A DNA stretch of 42,717 bases from Synechococcus sp. Cruz-7E5 (GTDB taxonomy: Bacteria; Cyanobacteriota; Cyanobacteriia; PCC-6307; Cyanobiaceae): positions 1 to 42,717 of the forward strand of contig NZ_JAGQCE010000020.1 of assembly GCF_024345995.1 (NCBI RefSeq), given 5' to 3'. Shown here piece by piece: positions 13,918 to 25,260 of the stretch (within the stretch, counting starts at the first letter, position 1; every line of letters starts with the position of its first letter). The notes below the pieces were generated by a model. The model was given only the letters and a program-made list of their open reading frames with translations. It ran no database searches and was not told the origin of the DNA. Made by a program: the position numbers and the translations under genes.

Positions 13918-15384
13918 TCAGGGCGCCGCCAGGTTGCGGAAGCGGGTGAACTGGGGCTCGAACAGCAGCTTCACGGTGCCCACAGGGCCGTTGCGGTGCT
14001 TGGTGACGATCACTTCGGTGATGCCGCGATCGGCCGTTTCCGGGTTGTAGTACTCGTCCCGGTAGATCATCAGCACCAGGTCGGCGTCCTGCTCGATCGA
14101 GCCCGACTCGCGCAGATCGCTGAGCATCGGCCGCTTGTTGGTGCGGCTCTCCACGCCGCGGCTGAGCTGGGAAAGGGCAATCACCGGCACGTGCAGCTCC
14201 CGGGCCATGCCCTTGAGGCCGCGGGTGATGCGAGAGAGCTCCTGCACCCGGTTGTCGGGGGTGGATCCCTCCATCAACTGCAGGTAGTCGATCACGATCA
14301 GACCCAGTTCCTTGCCCTGCTCCGCCATCAGCCGGCGGCAGAGGGAGCGCATCTCCAGCACACCGGCATTGGGCTTGTCGTCGATGAACAGGGGCAGCTG
14401 GCCGAGGGTGTTGATGCCCTGGCCCAGCAACGGCCATTCCTCCTGCTGCAGCCGTCCGGTGCGCAGCCGGCCGCTCTCGATGCCCACCTCCATCGACAGC
14501 AGCCGGTAGGTGAGCTGCTCCTTGCTCATCTCCAGGGAGAACACACAGACCGGCAGCTGGTGGATCTGGGCCACGTTCTTGGCGATGTTGAGCACGATCG
14601 AGGTTTTGCCCATCGCCGGCCGGCCCGCCACGATGATCAGATCGCTGCGCTGCAGTCCCTGGGTGATGGCATCGAGGTCGTAGAAGTTCACCGGGATGCC
14701 CGCCACCGAGGTGCCGAGGGACCGGCTCTCGATTTCGTTGAAGGTGCTGGTGAGGATCTCGGCGGTGGGGGTGAGCCCTACGGAAGGTTTCTCCTGGCTG
14801 ATCGCGAAGATCTGCTGCTCAGCCTCATCGAGCACCTGCTCCATCGGCTTGGCCTGATCGAAGCCGAGCTTGATCACCTCGTTGCCTGAGCGGATCAGCT
14901 GCCGGCGCAGGTATTTGTCCATCACCAGGCGGGCCACCTGGTCGATCGAGGCGGTACTGAGCGTGCGCTCCACCAGCTCCACCAGCCGATTGCTGCCGCC
15001 CACCTTGTCCAGCTGACCGGTGTCGGCCAGCCAGGCGGCCATGGCGGTGAGATCGGTGGGTTTGCCCTGGCTGTGCAGCATCAGGGCGGTGCGGTAGATC
15101 TCCCGGTGGGCATTCAGGTAGAAGGCTTCGGGCCGCAGCACGTCGGCGATGCGGCCGAGGGCGTCGGGGTCGAGCAGGATGCCGCCCAGCACGGCCTCCT
15201 CCGCCTCCAGGTTCTGGGGCGGCACCTGATCGGGCAGGGCCTCGAAGCGAGCCTCGTCCTGGTCCCGGCCGCGGCGGCGAAAGGCTGGTGTCAGAGCGGC
15301 GGCGGCAGCTGCCTGGTCGCTGCGCTCGCCAGCCGGCCCCCACTCGGGACCGCCATCAGGGGCCGGCAGGGGAACACTCACCAT
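13918..15384 (-). CDS. dnaB: Replicative DNA helicase DnaB
   Basis: Hexameric 5'-3' helicase that unwinds DNA at the replication fork. It is 488 residues long. The N-terminal DnaB domain begins after a disordered, Ala- and Arg-rich leader (first 50 residues; VPPQNLEAEEAVLGGIL starts the fold). The RecA-type core has the Walker A site AGRPAMGKTS (Lys260) and Walker B LGLIVIDYLQLM. Many cyanobacterial dnaB genes carry an intein; none is present here, as Walker A and the DLRESGSIEQDAD loop are uninterrupted. It is downstream of rplI, with a terminator between. Confidence 0.97.
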   Translation of the reverse strand: MVSVPLPAPDGGPEWGPAGERSDQAAAAAALTPAFRRRGRDQDEARFEALPDQVPPQNLEAEEAVLGGILLDPDALGRIADVLRPEAFYLNAHREIYRTALMLHSQGKPTDLTAMAAWLADTGQLDKVGGSNRLVELVERTLSTASIDQVARLVMDKYLRRQLIRSGNEVIKLGFDQAKPMEQVLDEAEQQIFAISQEKPSVGLTPTAEILTSTFNEIESRSLGTSVAGIPVNFYDLDAITQGLQRSDLIIVAGRPAMGKTSIVLNIAKNVAQIHQLPVCVFSLEMSKEQLTYRLLSMEVGIESGRLRTGRLQQEEWPLLGQGINTLGQLPLFIDDKPNAGVLEMRSLCRRLMAEQGKELGLIVIDYLQLMEGSTPDNRVQELSRITRGLKGMARELHVPVIALSQLSRGVESRTNKRPMLSDLRESGSIEQDADLVLMIYRDEYYNPETADRGITEVIVTKHRNGPVGTVKLLFEPQFTRFRNLAAP

Positions 15385-15433
15385 GGGCTGAGGCTAGGTC
15401 CAGGCTGGGAGAGCGGCGATGGGTGCGGGCGCC

Positions 15434-15464
15434 AAGAAAAACGCCGGCCCAACAAGGACCGACG
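15434..15464 (-). terminator. Intrinsic terminator of rplI
   Basis: On the minus strand a 9-bp stem (arms at 15456-15464 and 15442-15450, two G-U pairs) with a 5-base loop is followed by TTTTTCTT (15441-15434). The stem and U-tract fit a Rho-independent terminator directly after rplI and before dnaB. The two wobble pairs are stable only in the minus-strand RNA, which supports the assigned direction. Confidence 0.8.
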
Positions 15465-15497
15465 TCGAAAGGTCTGAAGGTGCGAGCCGGAACGTTG

Positions 15498-15956
15498 TCA
15501 GTGGCTGACCACTTCCAGATTGATCTCGGCGGTTACCTCGGGATGGAGCTTGACCTGCACCTTGTAGGAGCCGGTGCGGTGGATTTCGGGTACCGCGATG
15601 TCGCGGCGGTCGAGTTCCTTTTTGGTGGCTGCTTCGATCGCTTCGGCCACATCGCCGTTGGTTACGGTTCCGAAGAGCACGTCGTCGCCGCCGGTCTGTT
15701 TTTTGACGGTGAAGCGGCCGATGGTGGTCAAGGCCGTGCGGAAGGCTTCAGCCTCCTGCTTCAGGGCTGCCTGGCGCTCGGCCTCCTTGGCGCGGCGGTG
15801 CTCCACCTGGCGCAGCACGGCTGGCGTGACAGCAACTGCCTTGCTCTGGGGCAGGAGGAAGTTGCGGGCATAACCGGGAGCCACCTCCACCAGGTCACCC
15901 TGTTTACCGAGGCTGTAAACGTCCTCGCTGAGGACGACGGAGACGCGCTTGGCCAT
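15498..15956 (-). CDS. rplI: 50S ribosomal protein L9
   Basis: A 152-residue L9, part of the large ribosomal subunit near the L1 stalk. The N-terminal domain is typical ([19 protein letters not shown], then [15 protein letters not shown]), the long connecting helix is present ([20 protein letters not shown]), and the C-terminal domain ends in [13 protein letters not shown]. The length is normal. A terminator follows it, so it is probably transcribed separately from dnaB despite sharing direction. Confidence 0.97.
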   Translation of the reverse strand: MAKRVSVVLSEDVYSLGKQGDLVEVAPGYARNFLLPQSKAVAVTPAVLRQVEHRRAKEAERQAALKQEAEAFRTALTTIGRFTVKKQTGGDDVLFGTVTNGDVAEAIEAATKKELDRRDIAVPEIHRTGSYKVQVKLHPEVTAEINLEVVSH

Positions 15957-16034
15957 GGAAACAGAACGGCGGGAACGAGGGATCGGGCAGGAGCCGTCGG
16001 CGTGACGGCCTGCATCCTGAGGCGATCAGCGATC

Positions 16035-16997
16035 CTAGATCACAGCTTGCGATGGCCTGGCAGCGGCCGCGGGCAGACGCACCTGGGTGGCCAGGCCCAG
16101 GGCTCGCAGCAGGCGGATGTGCTGCCAGGTGAGGTCGAACTGGCGGGCTCCGAAGCCGTGGCGGGCCGAATGGGGGAAGGCATGGTGGTTGTTGTGCCAG
16201 CCCTCACCGAAGGTGAGCGCCGCCACCCAGGGGTTGTTGCGCGACTGGTCGCCGCTCTGATGGGTCACGCTGCCCCAGCAATGGGTGGCGGAGTTCACCA
16301 GCCATGTGCAGTGGTAAAGCACCACCAGGCGCAGGGGGATGCCCCAAAGCACCAGGGCCCAGCCGCCGGCGCCGGTGGCCGTGCCGATCCAGAACAGCAG
16401 CAGGCCCACCGGGATCTGCAGCAGCAGGAAGTTGGTGTTCAGCCAGCGGTAGTAGGGATCGCGCTGCAGATCGCCGGTCAGGCGGGGCACGGCGGCCATG
16501 GCCGGAATCTCCTCGAACATCCAGCCCATGTGGCTCCACCAGAAGCCCCTGTGGCTGTTGTGGTGGTCGGCGTCGGTGTCGGAGAACTTGTGGTGGTGGC
16601 GGTGCAGGCCGGCCCAGTCGATCGGACCGTGCTGGCAGCTGAGGGCGCCGCAGGTGGCGAAGAATCGCTCCAGCCACTGGGGCACCCGCAGGGCCCGGTG
16701 GGCCAGCAGACGGTGGTACCCCAGGGTGACCCCCAGACAGCCGGTGACCCAATAGAGCACCAGCAGGCTCACCGCGGCCGGCAGGCTCCAGAACTGGGGC
16801 AGCAGGGCCACCAGTGCCAGCACGTGGACCACGGCCATGAAGCCGATCGTGGCCCAGCGGGTGCCCTTGGGCGCCTCAGGTGCTGGTTGGCCGGGCCGGG
16901 GCCGGTGCAGGGCGCGGGCCTGCTTCAGTGCCGCGGCAGCCGGTGCCAGGCGTGCCACGCCGGATGGGCGGGTGGCGGGTTGAGGGGTGACCGTCAT
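16035..16997 (-). CDS. Acyl-lipid/acyl-CoA delta-9-type desaturase (first copy)
   Basis: A 320-residue membrane desaturase with the three His boxes of the DesC/SCD family: HRLLAH (95-100), HRHHH (132-136), and HNNHH near residue 268. Four to five hydrophobic helices flank them. In cyanobacteria DesC introduces the first (delta-9) double bond into acyl chains of membrane lipids and helps cold tolerance; the exact acyl substrate is inference. A disordered Pro/Ala-rich leader of about 45 residues precedes the first helix. It resembles the second copy at 17785-18768 in all His boxes. It is divergent from the gene at 17054. Confidence 0.93.
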   Translation of the reverse strand: MTVTPQPATRPSGVARLAPAAAALKQARALHRPRPGQPAPEAPKGTRWATIGFMAVVHVLALVALLPQFWSLPAAVSLLVLYWVTGCLGVTLGYHRLLAHRALRVPQWLERFFATCGALSCQHGPIDWAGLHRHHHKFSDTDADHHNSHRGFWWSHMGWMFEEIPAMAAVPRLTGDLQRDPYYRWLNTNFLLLQIPVGLLLFWIGTATGAGGWALVLWGIPLRLVVLYHCTWLVNSATHCWGSVTHQSGDQSRNNPWVAALTFGEGWHNNHHAFPHSARHGFGARQFDLTWQHIRLLRALGLATQVRLPAAAARPSQAVI

Positions 16998-17053
16998 GCG
17001 GGGGGCGACTCCTGATCGTTCCTTAGAATGGTAGCAGTACGAATCCAGATCAG

Positions 17054-17815
17054 GTGGGATATCAGGCAGAAATCGAATCAGGACGCGAAGCTTTTTCGTA
17101 TCTGATCAGGGCCTGGCATGAGCGCAACGGCTGGTCTCACCGGGTGCTGCCCGGCCTGGCCGAGGTGCTGGATCTGGGCCGGATCCACAACTCCCAGGTC
17201 TCGATGCTGCGCAACCGCAAGCTCGCCTCCCCCGGCCCTGAGGTGTTCCTGGCCCTTGGTCGCATCAATCAATGGATGGCCGCCCCCGGCGGGGTTCAGG
17301 CTGGCCTCCTGGCCGGCCATCCCGATCTGATTGAGGCCCTGGGCCAGGGGGGGCGGCCCCTGCTCAGTGACAACGGGGTGCCGCTGGGGCCCGGTGATCT
17401 GCTCGAAATTTTTGTGGGCCTGGTTCCTCCACCGCGGGCCTTCGATCTGCGCATTGCCGAAGAGGAGGCCGCGGGCCTCAGCTTCGCTCTGGCGGACCTG
17501 CTCTGCGCCGGGCGGCCCTGGCGGCTCTGCCGCGACCAGGTGCTGGCTGCCTATCCAGTGGCCAAGGCCCAGCGCAGGGAGCGCTTCGCGGCGGTGATGA
17601 GCGGCCAGCGTGATTACAGCGCCAGCGAGCTCGACGCCGAGCTGATGGACCTGCACCGAACCCTGGAGGGGCTGGGGGTGGCGGCCGAGCAGGAGATCAG
17701 CGCCGACCGCTTCCTGGATGTCCTCCGCCAGAAAGCCCGCCTGCAGCAGCAGGCGGGCCTTGAGGATCTGGCAGCAGCCATCCGTCAGGAGCTGGTGGCC
17801 GATGGCAGTGGCTGA
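17054..17815 (+). CDS. Conserved cyanobacterial hypothetical protein, HTH-like N-terminus
   Basis: A 253-residue protein starting at a GTG. The N-terminus has a helical segment resembling an XRE-like helix-turn-helix (VLPGLAEVLDLGRIHNSQVS). The middle has EIFVGLVPPPRAFDLRI, and the C-terminus is long and helical (AELMDLHRTLEGLGVAAEQE). There is no enzyme motif and no TM segment. It lies between two desaturase genes and converges on the second with a 31-bp overlap (17785-17815). A regulatory role over the flanking desaturases is a guess suggested by position only. Confidence 0.8.
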   Translation: MGYQAEIESGREAFSYLIRAWHERNGWSHRVLPGLAEVLDLGRIHNSQVSMLRNRKLASPGPEVFLALGRINQWMAAPGGVQAGLLAGHPDLIEALGQGGRPLLSDNGVPLGPGDLLEIFVGLVPPPRAFDLRIAEEEAAGLSFALADLLCAGRPWRLCRDQVLAAYPVAKAQRRERFAAVMSGQRDYSASELDAELMDLHRTLEGLGVAAEQEISADRFLDVLRQKARLQQQAGLEDLAAAIRQELVADGSG

Positions 17816-18768
17816 CCCAGATGGGCCTCCCGGATTCGTTTGGCCAGCCCCAGGGCGCGCAGCACCTTGATGTGCTGCCAGGTCATGTCGAACTCGAACC
17901 AGCGCAGACCGTGGCGTGCACTGGCTGGATGGGCATGGTGGTTGTTGTGCCAGCCCTCTCCGAAGGAGAGAATCGCAACCCACCAGCAGTTACGCGAAAG
18001 ATCAGGACTGTCGAAGTTGCGATAGCCGAAAGCGTGGGTGGCGCTGTTGACCAGCCAGGTGACGTGATAGACGATCGCCAGGCGCAGGGGAATGCCCCAG
18101 AGCACCAGCCCCAGTCCGCCACCAGGAACGCCGGCCCGCTCGCCATACCACCAGAGGGCAGCACCGAGGGGCACCTGCAAAAGCAGAAACCAGCGGTCGA
18201 GCCAGCGGTAGAAGGGATCGCGCTGCAGATCACCGGTGAAGCGAGACATCTGGCGCACGGCCGGAATGTCGTGAAGCATCCAATCACTGTGGCTCCACCA
18301 CAGGCCACGGCCAGCGTCGTGGTGGTCGTTGGGCTGGTCGGAATATTTGTGGTGATGGCGGTGCAGCCCCACCCACTCGATCGGTCCGCTCTGGCAGGCC
18401 AGACTGCCCATCAGCACCAGTGTGCGCTCGAGCCATTTCGGCGCCACGAAGCTGCGGTGGGCCAGCAGGCGGTGCAGCCCCAGCGTCACGCCCAGAACCG
18501 TGGTCCAGTAGAGGACTGCCAGCACCACCACGGCCTGCCAGCTCCAGAAGCGGGGCAACAGGGCGAAAACGGCACCGACGTGAATCGCCAGCATGAAACT
18601 GGTGGTGCCGAACTTGTACTTGCGCTGGCTGGGCGGCAGGGGCTGACGACGGCCGCTCACCGAAGCGCGGATGGCGGCGTCCTGATGTTCGGCGGCGTGG
18701 CCACGCAGGGCCTGGCCCGCAGGCCCGACCTGGGGCAAAGCGGATGCTGGATCTGAAGCGGCAACCAA
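17785..18768 (-). CDS. Acyl-lipid/acyl-CoA delta-9-type desaturase (second copy)
   Basis: A 327-residue paralogue of the desaturase at 16035-16997, with HRLLAH, HRHHH and HNNHH boxes. Shared stretches include GDLQRDPFYRWL (DPYYRWL in the other copy) and the WLVNSATH region. It has a 45-residue polar N-terminal leader before the first helix (TSFMLAIHVGAVFALLPRF). Two linked copies suggest different acyl positions, head groups or conditions, as with DesC1/DesC2 types elsewhere. The 3' end overlaps the convergent gene by 31 bp. It is divergent from the PLP-enzyme gene, with a 199-bp spacer. Confidence 0.93.
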   Translation of the reverse strand: MVAASDPASALPQVGPAGQALRGHAAEHQDAAIRASVSGRRQPLPPSQRKYKFGTTSFMLAIHVGAVFALLPRFWSWQAVVVLAVLYWTTVLGVTLGLHRLLAHRSFVAPKWLERTLVLMGSLACQSGPIEWVGLHRHHHKYSDQPNDHHDAGRGLWWSHSDWMLHDIPAVRQMSRFTGDLQRDPFYRWLDRWFLLLQVPLGAALWWYGERAGVPGGGLGLVLWGIPLRLAIVYHVTWLVNSATHAFGYRNFDSPDLSRNCWWVAILSFGEGWHNNHHAHPASARHGLRWFEFDMTWQHIKVLRALGLAKRIREAHLGQPLPSATSS

Positions 18769-18811
18769 ATGAACACTCGCGATGGTGGCGCAGGCTCGAG
18801 TCCTTCATCTC

Positions 18812-18839
18812 CCCTGCGGCGGGCTATCCCGTTGCAGGG
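18812..18839 (+). promoter_or_regulatory. Strong 12-bp hairpin in the leader region of the PLP-gcvHP unit
   Basis: Bases 18812-18823 and 18828-18839 form a 12-bp stem with a 4-base loop (CTAT). Two of the pairs are G-U, which are stable only if the plus strand is the transcribed RNA; on the minus strand they become C-A mismatches. This suggests a structured 5' leader for the downstream plus-strand genes. There is no T-tract, and I could not match the glycine-riboswitch consensus, so the function is open. Confidence 0.45.
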
Positions 18840-18967
18840 AACCCATCAGGCTGAGGTGCGACCTTGACCTGGGATGTCGGCTGTTATGTAGCCGATGCAT
18901 CGAACAGAAATCTAGCGGCGTGGGGGAAGCCCCAAGGCAGCATGGCGATGCGTGCCGGTTTCAGGCC

Positions 18968-20290
18968 ATGGCGACAACAGCAGTGAGCGCTGGTGCCCAT
19001 GCCGGCTGGGCCCGGCAGCGGGTGGCCGCCGCCGCTGAGCGGATCGCGCCCTTGGCAGCGGCCCGCACCGCTGCCGTTCAGCCGGCCCTGGAGCGTGTGC
19101 TGGCTGCCTTCGCGGCCGAGCGGCTCGGCACCCATCATTTCGCCTCCGTCAGCGGCTACGGCCACGGCGATCTGGGCCGCGAGGTGCTCGATCGGGTCTT
19201 TGCGCGGGTCCTCGGGGCCGAGGCCGCCGCCGTGCGCCTGCAGTTCGTGAGCGGCACCCATGCCATCGCCGCGGCCCTGTTCGGGGTGCTGCGGCCCGGA
19301 GATCGCCTGCTCGCCCTCACGGGCCGCCCCTACGACACCCTCGAGGAAGTGATCGGCCTGCGCGGCAGCGGCCAGGGCTCCCTGGCCGAGTTCGGCATCC
19401 ACTACGAGGAGCTGCCCCTCACGGCCGCCGGTGCCGTGGATGCAGATGGCCTGGCTGCGGCCCTGGCGCAGCCCACCCGGATGGTGCTGATCCAACGGAG
19501 TTGCGGCTACAGCTGGCGGCCCTCCCTGAGCCTGGAGGCGATCGCTGGCCTCTGCGAGCGGGTGGCGGCCCTCCAGCCCGGCTGTATCCGCTTCGTCGAC
19601 AACTGCTACGGCGAATTCGTCGAGCCCCTCGAGCCCCCGGCGGTGGGAGCCGACCTGATCGCTGGCTCGCTGATCAAGAATCCCGGCGGCACCATCGCCC
19701 CCACCGGTGGTTACGTGGCCGGCCGAGCCGATCTGGTGGAGCAGGCTTGCTGCCGGCTGACGGCACCGGGTATCGGCGGCGAGGGCGGCACCGGTTTCGA
19801 TCTCTATCGCCTGCTGTTCCAGGGGTTGTTCCTGGCGCCCCAGATGGTGTCTGAGGCGTTGATCGGCGCCGAACTCACCGCCGCGGTGTTCAGCGATCTG
19901 GGCTATGCCGTCCAGCCCCGGGTGGGGGAGCATCGCAGTGATGTGATCCAGGCGGTGCGCTTCGGTGCCCCCGAGCCCCTGATCCGGGTGTGTCGGGCCT
20001 TCCAGTCGTGCTCGCCGGTGGGGAGCTATCTCGATCCGGTGCCGGCGCCGATGCCCGGCTATGCCAGTGAGCTGGTGATGGCCGGCGGCAGCTTCATCGA
20101 CGGCAGCACCAGTGAGTTCTCCGCCGATGGCCCCCTGCGCGAGCCCTACGTGCTTTTCAGCCAGGGGGGCACCCACCGCGGCCACGTGGCCCTGGCGCTG
20201 GAGAAGGCCCTGGCGGCGCTCGGCCCCGGCTCCGCTCCCAGCTCCGCTCCGGGCTCCGCGCCAGGTGGCGGCTCCGGTGGGATTGGCTGA
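18968..20290 (+). CDS. Methionine gamma-lyase / aluminium-resistance family PLP enzyme
   Basis: A 440-residue PLP-dependent protein of the Met_gamma_lyase (aluminium resistance) family. The PLP-binding lysine is in GSLIKNPGGTIAPTGGYVAG (Lys237); other conserved stretches are VRLQFVSGTHAIAAALFGVL, CIRFVDNCYGEFVE and FSQGGTHRGHVALALEKAL. I use the ATG at 18968; the frame is open further upstream to 18782 but that portion has no protein-like character. The C-terminus ends in a low-complexity Ser/Ala/Pro/Gly tail. The in vivo substrate of this family in cyanobacteria is not established. gcvH starts 52 bp downstream. Confidence 0.87.
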   Translation: MATTAVSAGAHAGWARQRVAAAAERIAPLAAARTAAVQPALERVLAAFAAERLGTHHFASVSGYGHGDLGREVLDRVFARVLGAEAAAVRLQFVSGTHAIAAALFGVLRPGDRLLALTGRPYDTLEEVIGLRGSGQGSLAEFGIHYEELPLTAAGAVDADGLAAALAQPTRMVLIQRSCGYSWRPSLSLEAIAGLCERVAALQPGCIRFVDNCYGEFVEPLEPPAVGADLIAGSLIKNPGGTIAPTGGYVAGRADLVEQACCRLTAPGIGGEGGTGFDLYRLLFQGLFLAPQMVSEALIGAELTAAVFSDLGYAVQPRVGEHRSDVIQAVRFGAPEPLIRVCRAFQSCSPVGSYLDPVPAPMPGYASELVMAGGSFIDGSTSEFSADGPLREPYVLFSQGGTHRGHVALALEKALAALGPGSAPSSAPGSAPGGGSGGIG

Positions 20291-20342
20291 GCAAGCCGGT
20301 CCGCCGGGAGCCACACTGGTTCAAACCGTCTTTCGGTCCGCG

Positions 20343-20732
20343 ATGGCCCTCCAGGTCCCCGACGACTGCCGCTTCGCCGACAGCCATGAGTACGTGCGCC
20401 CGGAGGGGGAGCTGGTGAGGGTGGGGGTGAGTGCCTTCGCTGTCGATCAGCTCGGCGACATCGTGTTCGTGGAGCTGCCCGAAATCGGCAGCCAGCTGGA
20501 GCGAGGCAATTGCTTCGGCACGGTGGAGTCTGTCAAGGCCGTCGAGGAGATCTACGCCCCGATCAGCGGCACCGTGGAGCTGCGCAACGAGGCGGTTATC
20601 TCCAGCCCCGAGGAACTGCAGAACGACCCCTACGGCGAAGGGTGGTTGCTGCTGCTCCGCCCCAGCGATCCCTCCCAGCTCGACGACCTGCTGGAGCCCG
20701 CCAGCTACCGCGCCAAGCTGGCGGGTTCCTGA
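20343..20732 (+). CDS. gcvH: Glycine cleavage system H protein
   Basis: A 129-residue lipoyl carrier that shuttles the aminomethyl group from GcvP to GcvT in photorespiratory glycine breakdown. The lipoylation site is Lys65 in ESVKAVEEIYAP, and the fold is typical (SHEYVR, VGVSAFAVDQLGDIVFVELP, NDPYGEGWLLLL). I use the ATG at 20343; the open frame extends upstream but overlaps the PLP-enzyme gene in another frame. gcvP follows 58 bp later. gcvT and lpd are not in the window. Confidence 0.97.
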   Translation: MALQVPDDCRFADSHEYVRPEGELVRVGVSAFAVDQLGDIVFVELPEIGSQLERGNCFGTVESVKAVEEIYAPISGTVELRNEAVISSPEELQNDPYGEGWLLLLRPSDPSQLDDLLEPASYRAKLAGS

Positions 20733-20790
20733 GCGTCAGCCAGCCGGGCCGAAGTCCCTAGGATCCGGTCGCTAAGCCGGTTCGGGTGGC

Positions 20791-23844
<3,054 letters not shown>

Positions 23845-23984
23845 GATTCGGCCAAGTTAGATAATCCTTAGATTTTCTTTCGAATCCAGGGGTTGTTTCT
23901 TCCCGTCGATCAGCAAGTAATGCGCCCGGAAGTTCCGGCAACGCTGCTCCTTCCGATCTGCCCAATCGCTTCGCAGACCCATTC

Positions 23985-24299
23985 ATGAACGGCAAAAACG
24001 ACGACACTTCTGGCCCTGCGGCCATTCGTCGCCTGGTGATGGCTGACGCCCTGGCGGCCGGTCAATCGGGATTGCCGTCCCGGCAGGGTCCATCTTTGCC
24101 GCCAGTGCCCACCACCCTGTCCAGTTCCCACGACCGGGGAGAAATCTTCCGCGAGGAGGGCACCAACGTGCTGCGGGTTCCCTTCGGGGTGCGTCAGGCC
24201 AAGCTCCAGCGTGGTGTGCGCCCGGAGCGCTGGGCCACGCTGGTGCTTCCCTTCCAGGCCGCCGGCGGCCCCACCCCCACGCCACCTCAGGCCGCCTGA
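23985..24299 (+). CDS. Small conserved hypothetical protein
   Basis: A 104-residue protein with no known domain. It has an N-terminal polar segment, a central block NVLRVPFGVRQAKLQRGVRP, and a Pro-rich end. The AT-rich DNA just upstream (23845-23900, including TTAGATAAT) looks like a promoter region for it. Codon third positions follow the chromosomal GC bias, which supports coding. Its end faces the small minus-strand gene at 24331-24558. Confidence 0.58.
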   Translation: MNGKNDDTSGPAAIRRLVMADALAAGQSGLPSRQGPSLPPVPTTLSSSHDRGEIFREEGTNVLRVPFGVRQAKLQRGVRPERWATLVLPFQAAGGPTPTPPQAA

Positions 24300-24330
24300 G
24301 CGAGCGGCTTTGGAGTGGACTTGGATCGGG

Positions 24331-24558
24331 TCAGGCGGCCCGGGTGAGCCGCCAGTCGACCAGGGCCTTGACATCCGCCAGCGAGCTGGCCGGGGTGCGG
24401 AAGGGCAGGACCGGCATCGGACTGCGCTCGGGTCGCACCAACCAGGTGAGATCAGCCTGGGGCATCAGCACGAAGCCGCGGTAACGCACGATCCAGCGCC
24501 TGGGTTCCAGATCGGGGACCACCCGCAGGACAGGAGCGTAGGGATCGTGGGTCGCCAT
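24331..24558 (-). CDS. Small conserved cyanobacterial protein, 75 aa
   Basis: A compact protein of 75 residues whose residue composition looks well conserved: YAPVLRVVPDLEPRRWIVRY, LMPQADLTWLVRPERSPMPV, and a helical end SLADVKALVDWRL. I know no function. It is too structured to be chance, but has no catalytic motif. A hairpin (24610-24630, 7-bp arms) lies upstream of its start, downstream of the DUF924 gene. Confidence 0.72.
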   Translation of the reverse strand: MATHDPYAPVLRVVPDLEPRRWIVRYRGFVLMPQADLTWLVRPERSPMPVLPFRTPASSLADVKALVDWRLTRAA

Positions 24559-24708
24559 GACCAGATGCGCGATGGTTCAGTCGAAAACCATTGCAGTTGT
24601 AAGCCCGATCAGCGGCAGCATCAGCCGCTGCCTTTCGAGTGAACGGTCATGAATTGTCATCAATTGCCCTGGCGGCGGCAGCGGCTGCTTCCGGGCTTGG
24701 AGGTGCCC

Positions 24709-25260
24709 TCAGAAGCGAGAGCCCGGTTGCTGCAGAAAGGCCAGTTCCTCGGCGCTGGAGCTGCGCCCGAGCGCTTCGTTGCGGTGCGGGAATCGGCCGA
24801 AGCGGGCGATCACATCGCGGTGGCGGACGGCGAACGCCGTGGTGTCTGCATCGCAGAAGCGCTCGAACAGCACCAGCCCCTGCTCCTGGACGGAGAGGTC
24901 TTCGCTGTGCATCAGCGGCATCAGCCAGAACTGGCGCCGACTGCGCTCAGGTTCTGCTTCGATCCAGCCCATGGCTAGGGCCCGCAGGCTCAGCTTCAGG
25001 GCCTCGCCATCCCCGGCGAAGGCCCCGGGCTGCTCACGCCAGAGTTGCCTCGGCAGCTGATCGAGCAGCAGCACCAGCGCCAGCGCCGAGCTCGGGTCGT
25101 TCGCCCACTCCTGAAGCTCTCCGGCCACGGCACGTTCGCAGAGCGCTCCGAAGCGCTCGCGCACCTGCTGGTCGAAGGCGGGATCTTTGCGGAACCACTG
25201 GTCTGGAGTGATCTCCTCGAACCAGAAGCGCAGCAAGTCGTGAGCGCTGGCCCCGTTCAT
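24709..25260 (-). CDS. DUF924-family protein
   Basis: A 183-residue, all-helical protein of the DUF924 family (TPR-like fold). Typical stretches: LLRFWFEEITPDQWFRKDPA, ALVLLLDQLPRQLWREQPGA, RQFWLMPLMHSEDLSVQEQG, and RHRDVIARFGRFPHRNEALG. The function is not known; the 'rfGrfPhRN' motif is a family hallmark. It is the last gene of the operon that begins at flv3. Its ATG overlaps the pirin stop by 4 bp, so it is translationally coupled. Confidence 0.9.
   Translation of the reverse strand: MNGASAHDLLRFWFEEITPDQWFRKDPAFDQQVRERFGALCERAVAGELQEWANDPSSALALVLLLDQLPRQLWREQPGAFAGDGEALKLSLRALAMGWIEAEPERSRRQFWLMPLMHSEDLSVQEQGLVLFERFCDADTTAFAVRHRDVIARFGRFPHRNEALGRSSSAEELAFLQQPGSRF

Noticed and set aside
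13918-15384. Possible intein in dnaB
   Set aside because: Length and uninterrupted Walker A and B motifs show no intein.
15288-17015. 575-codon plus-strand frame spanning the end of dnaB, rplI and the desaturase
   Set aside because: Runs antisense across three real genes; not plausible as a protein.
18769-18967. Possible glycine riboswitch before the gcv unit
   Set aside because: I could not find the conserved core sequences; only a strong hairpin is present.
24610-24630. Possible terminator between DUF924 and the 75-residue protein
   Set aside because: A 7-bp hairpin exists but no T-tract on either strand.
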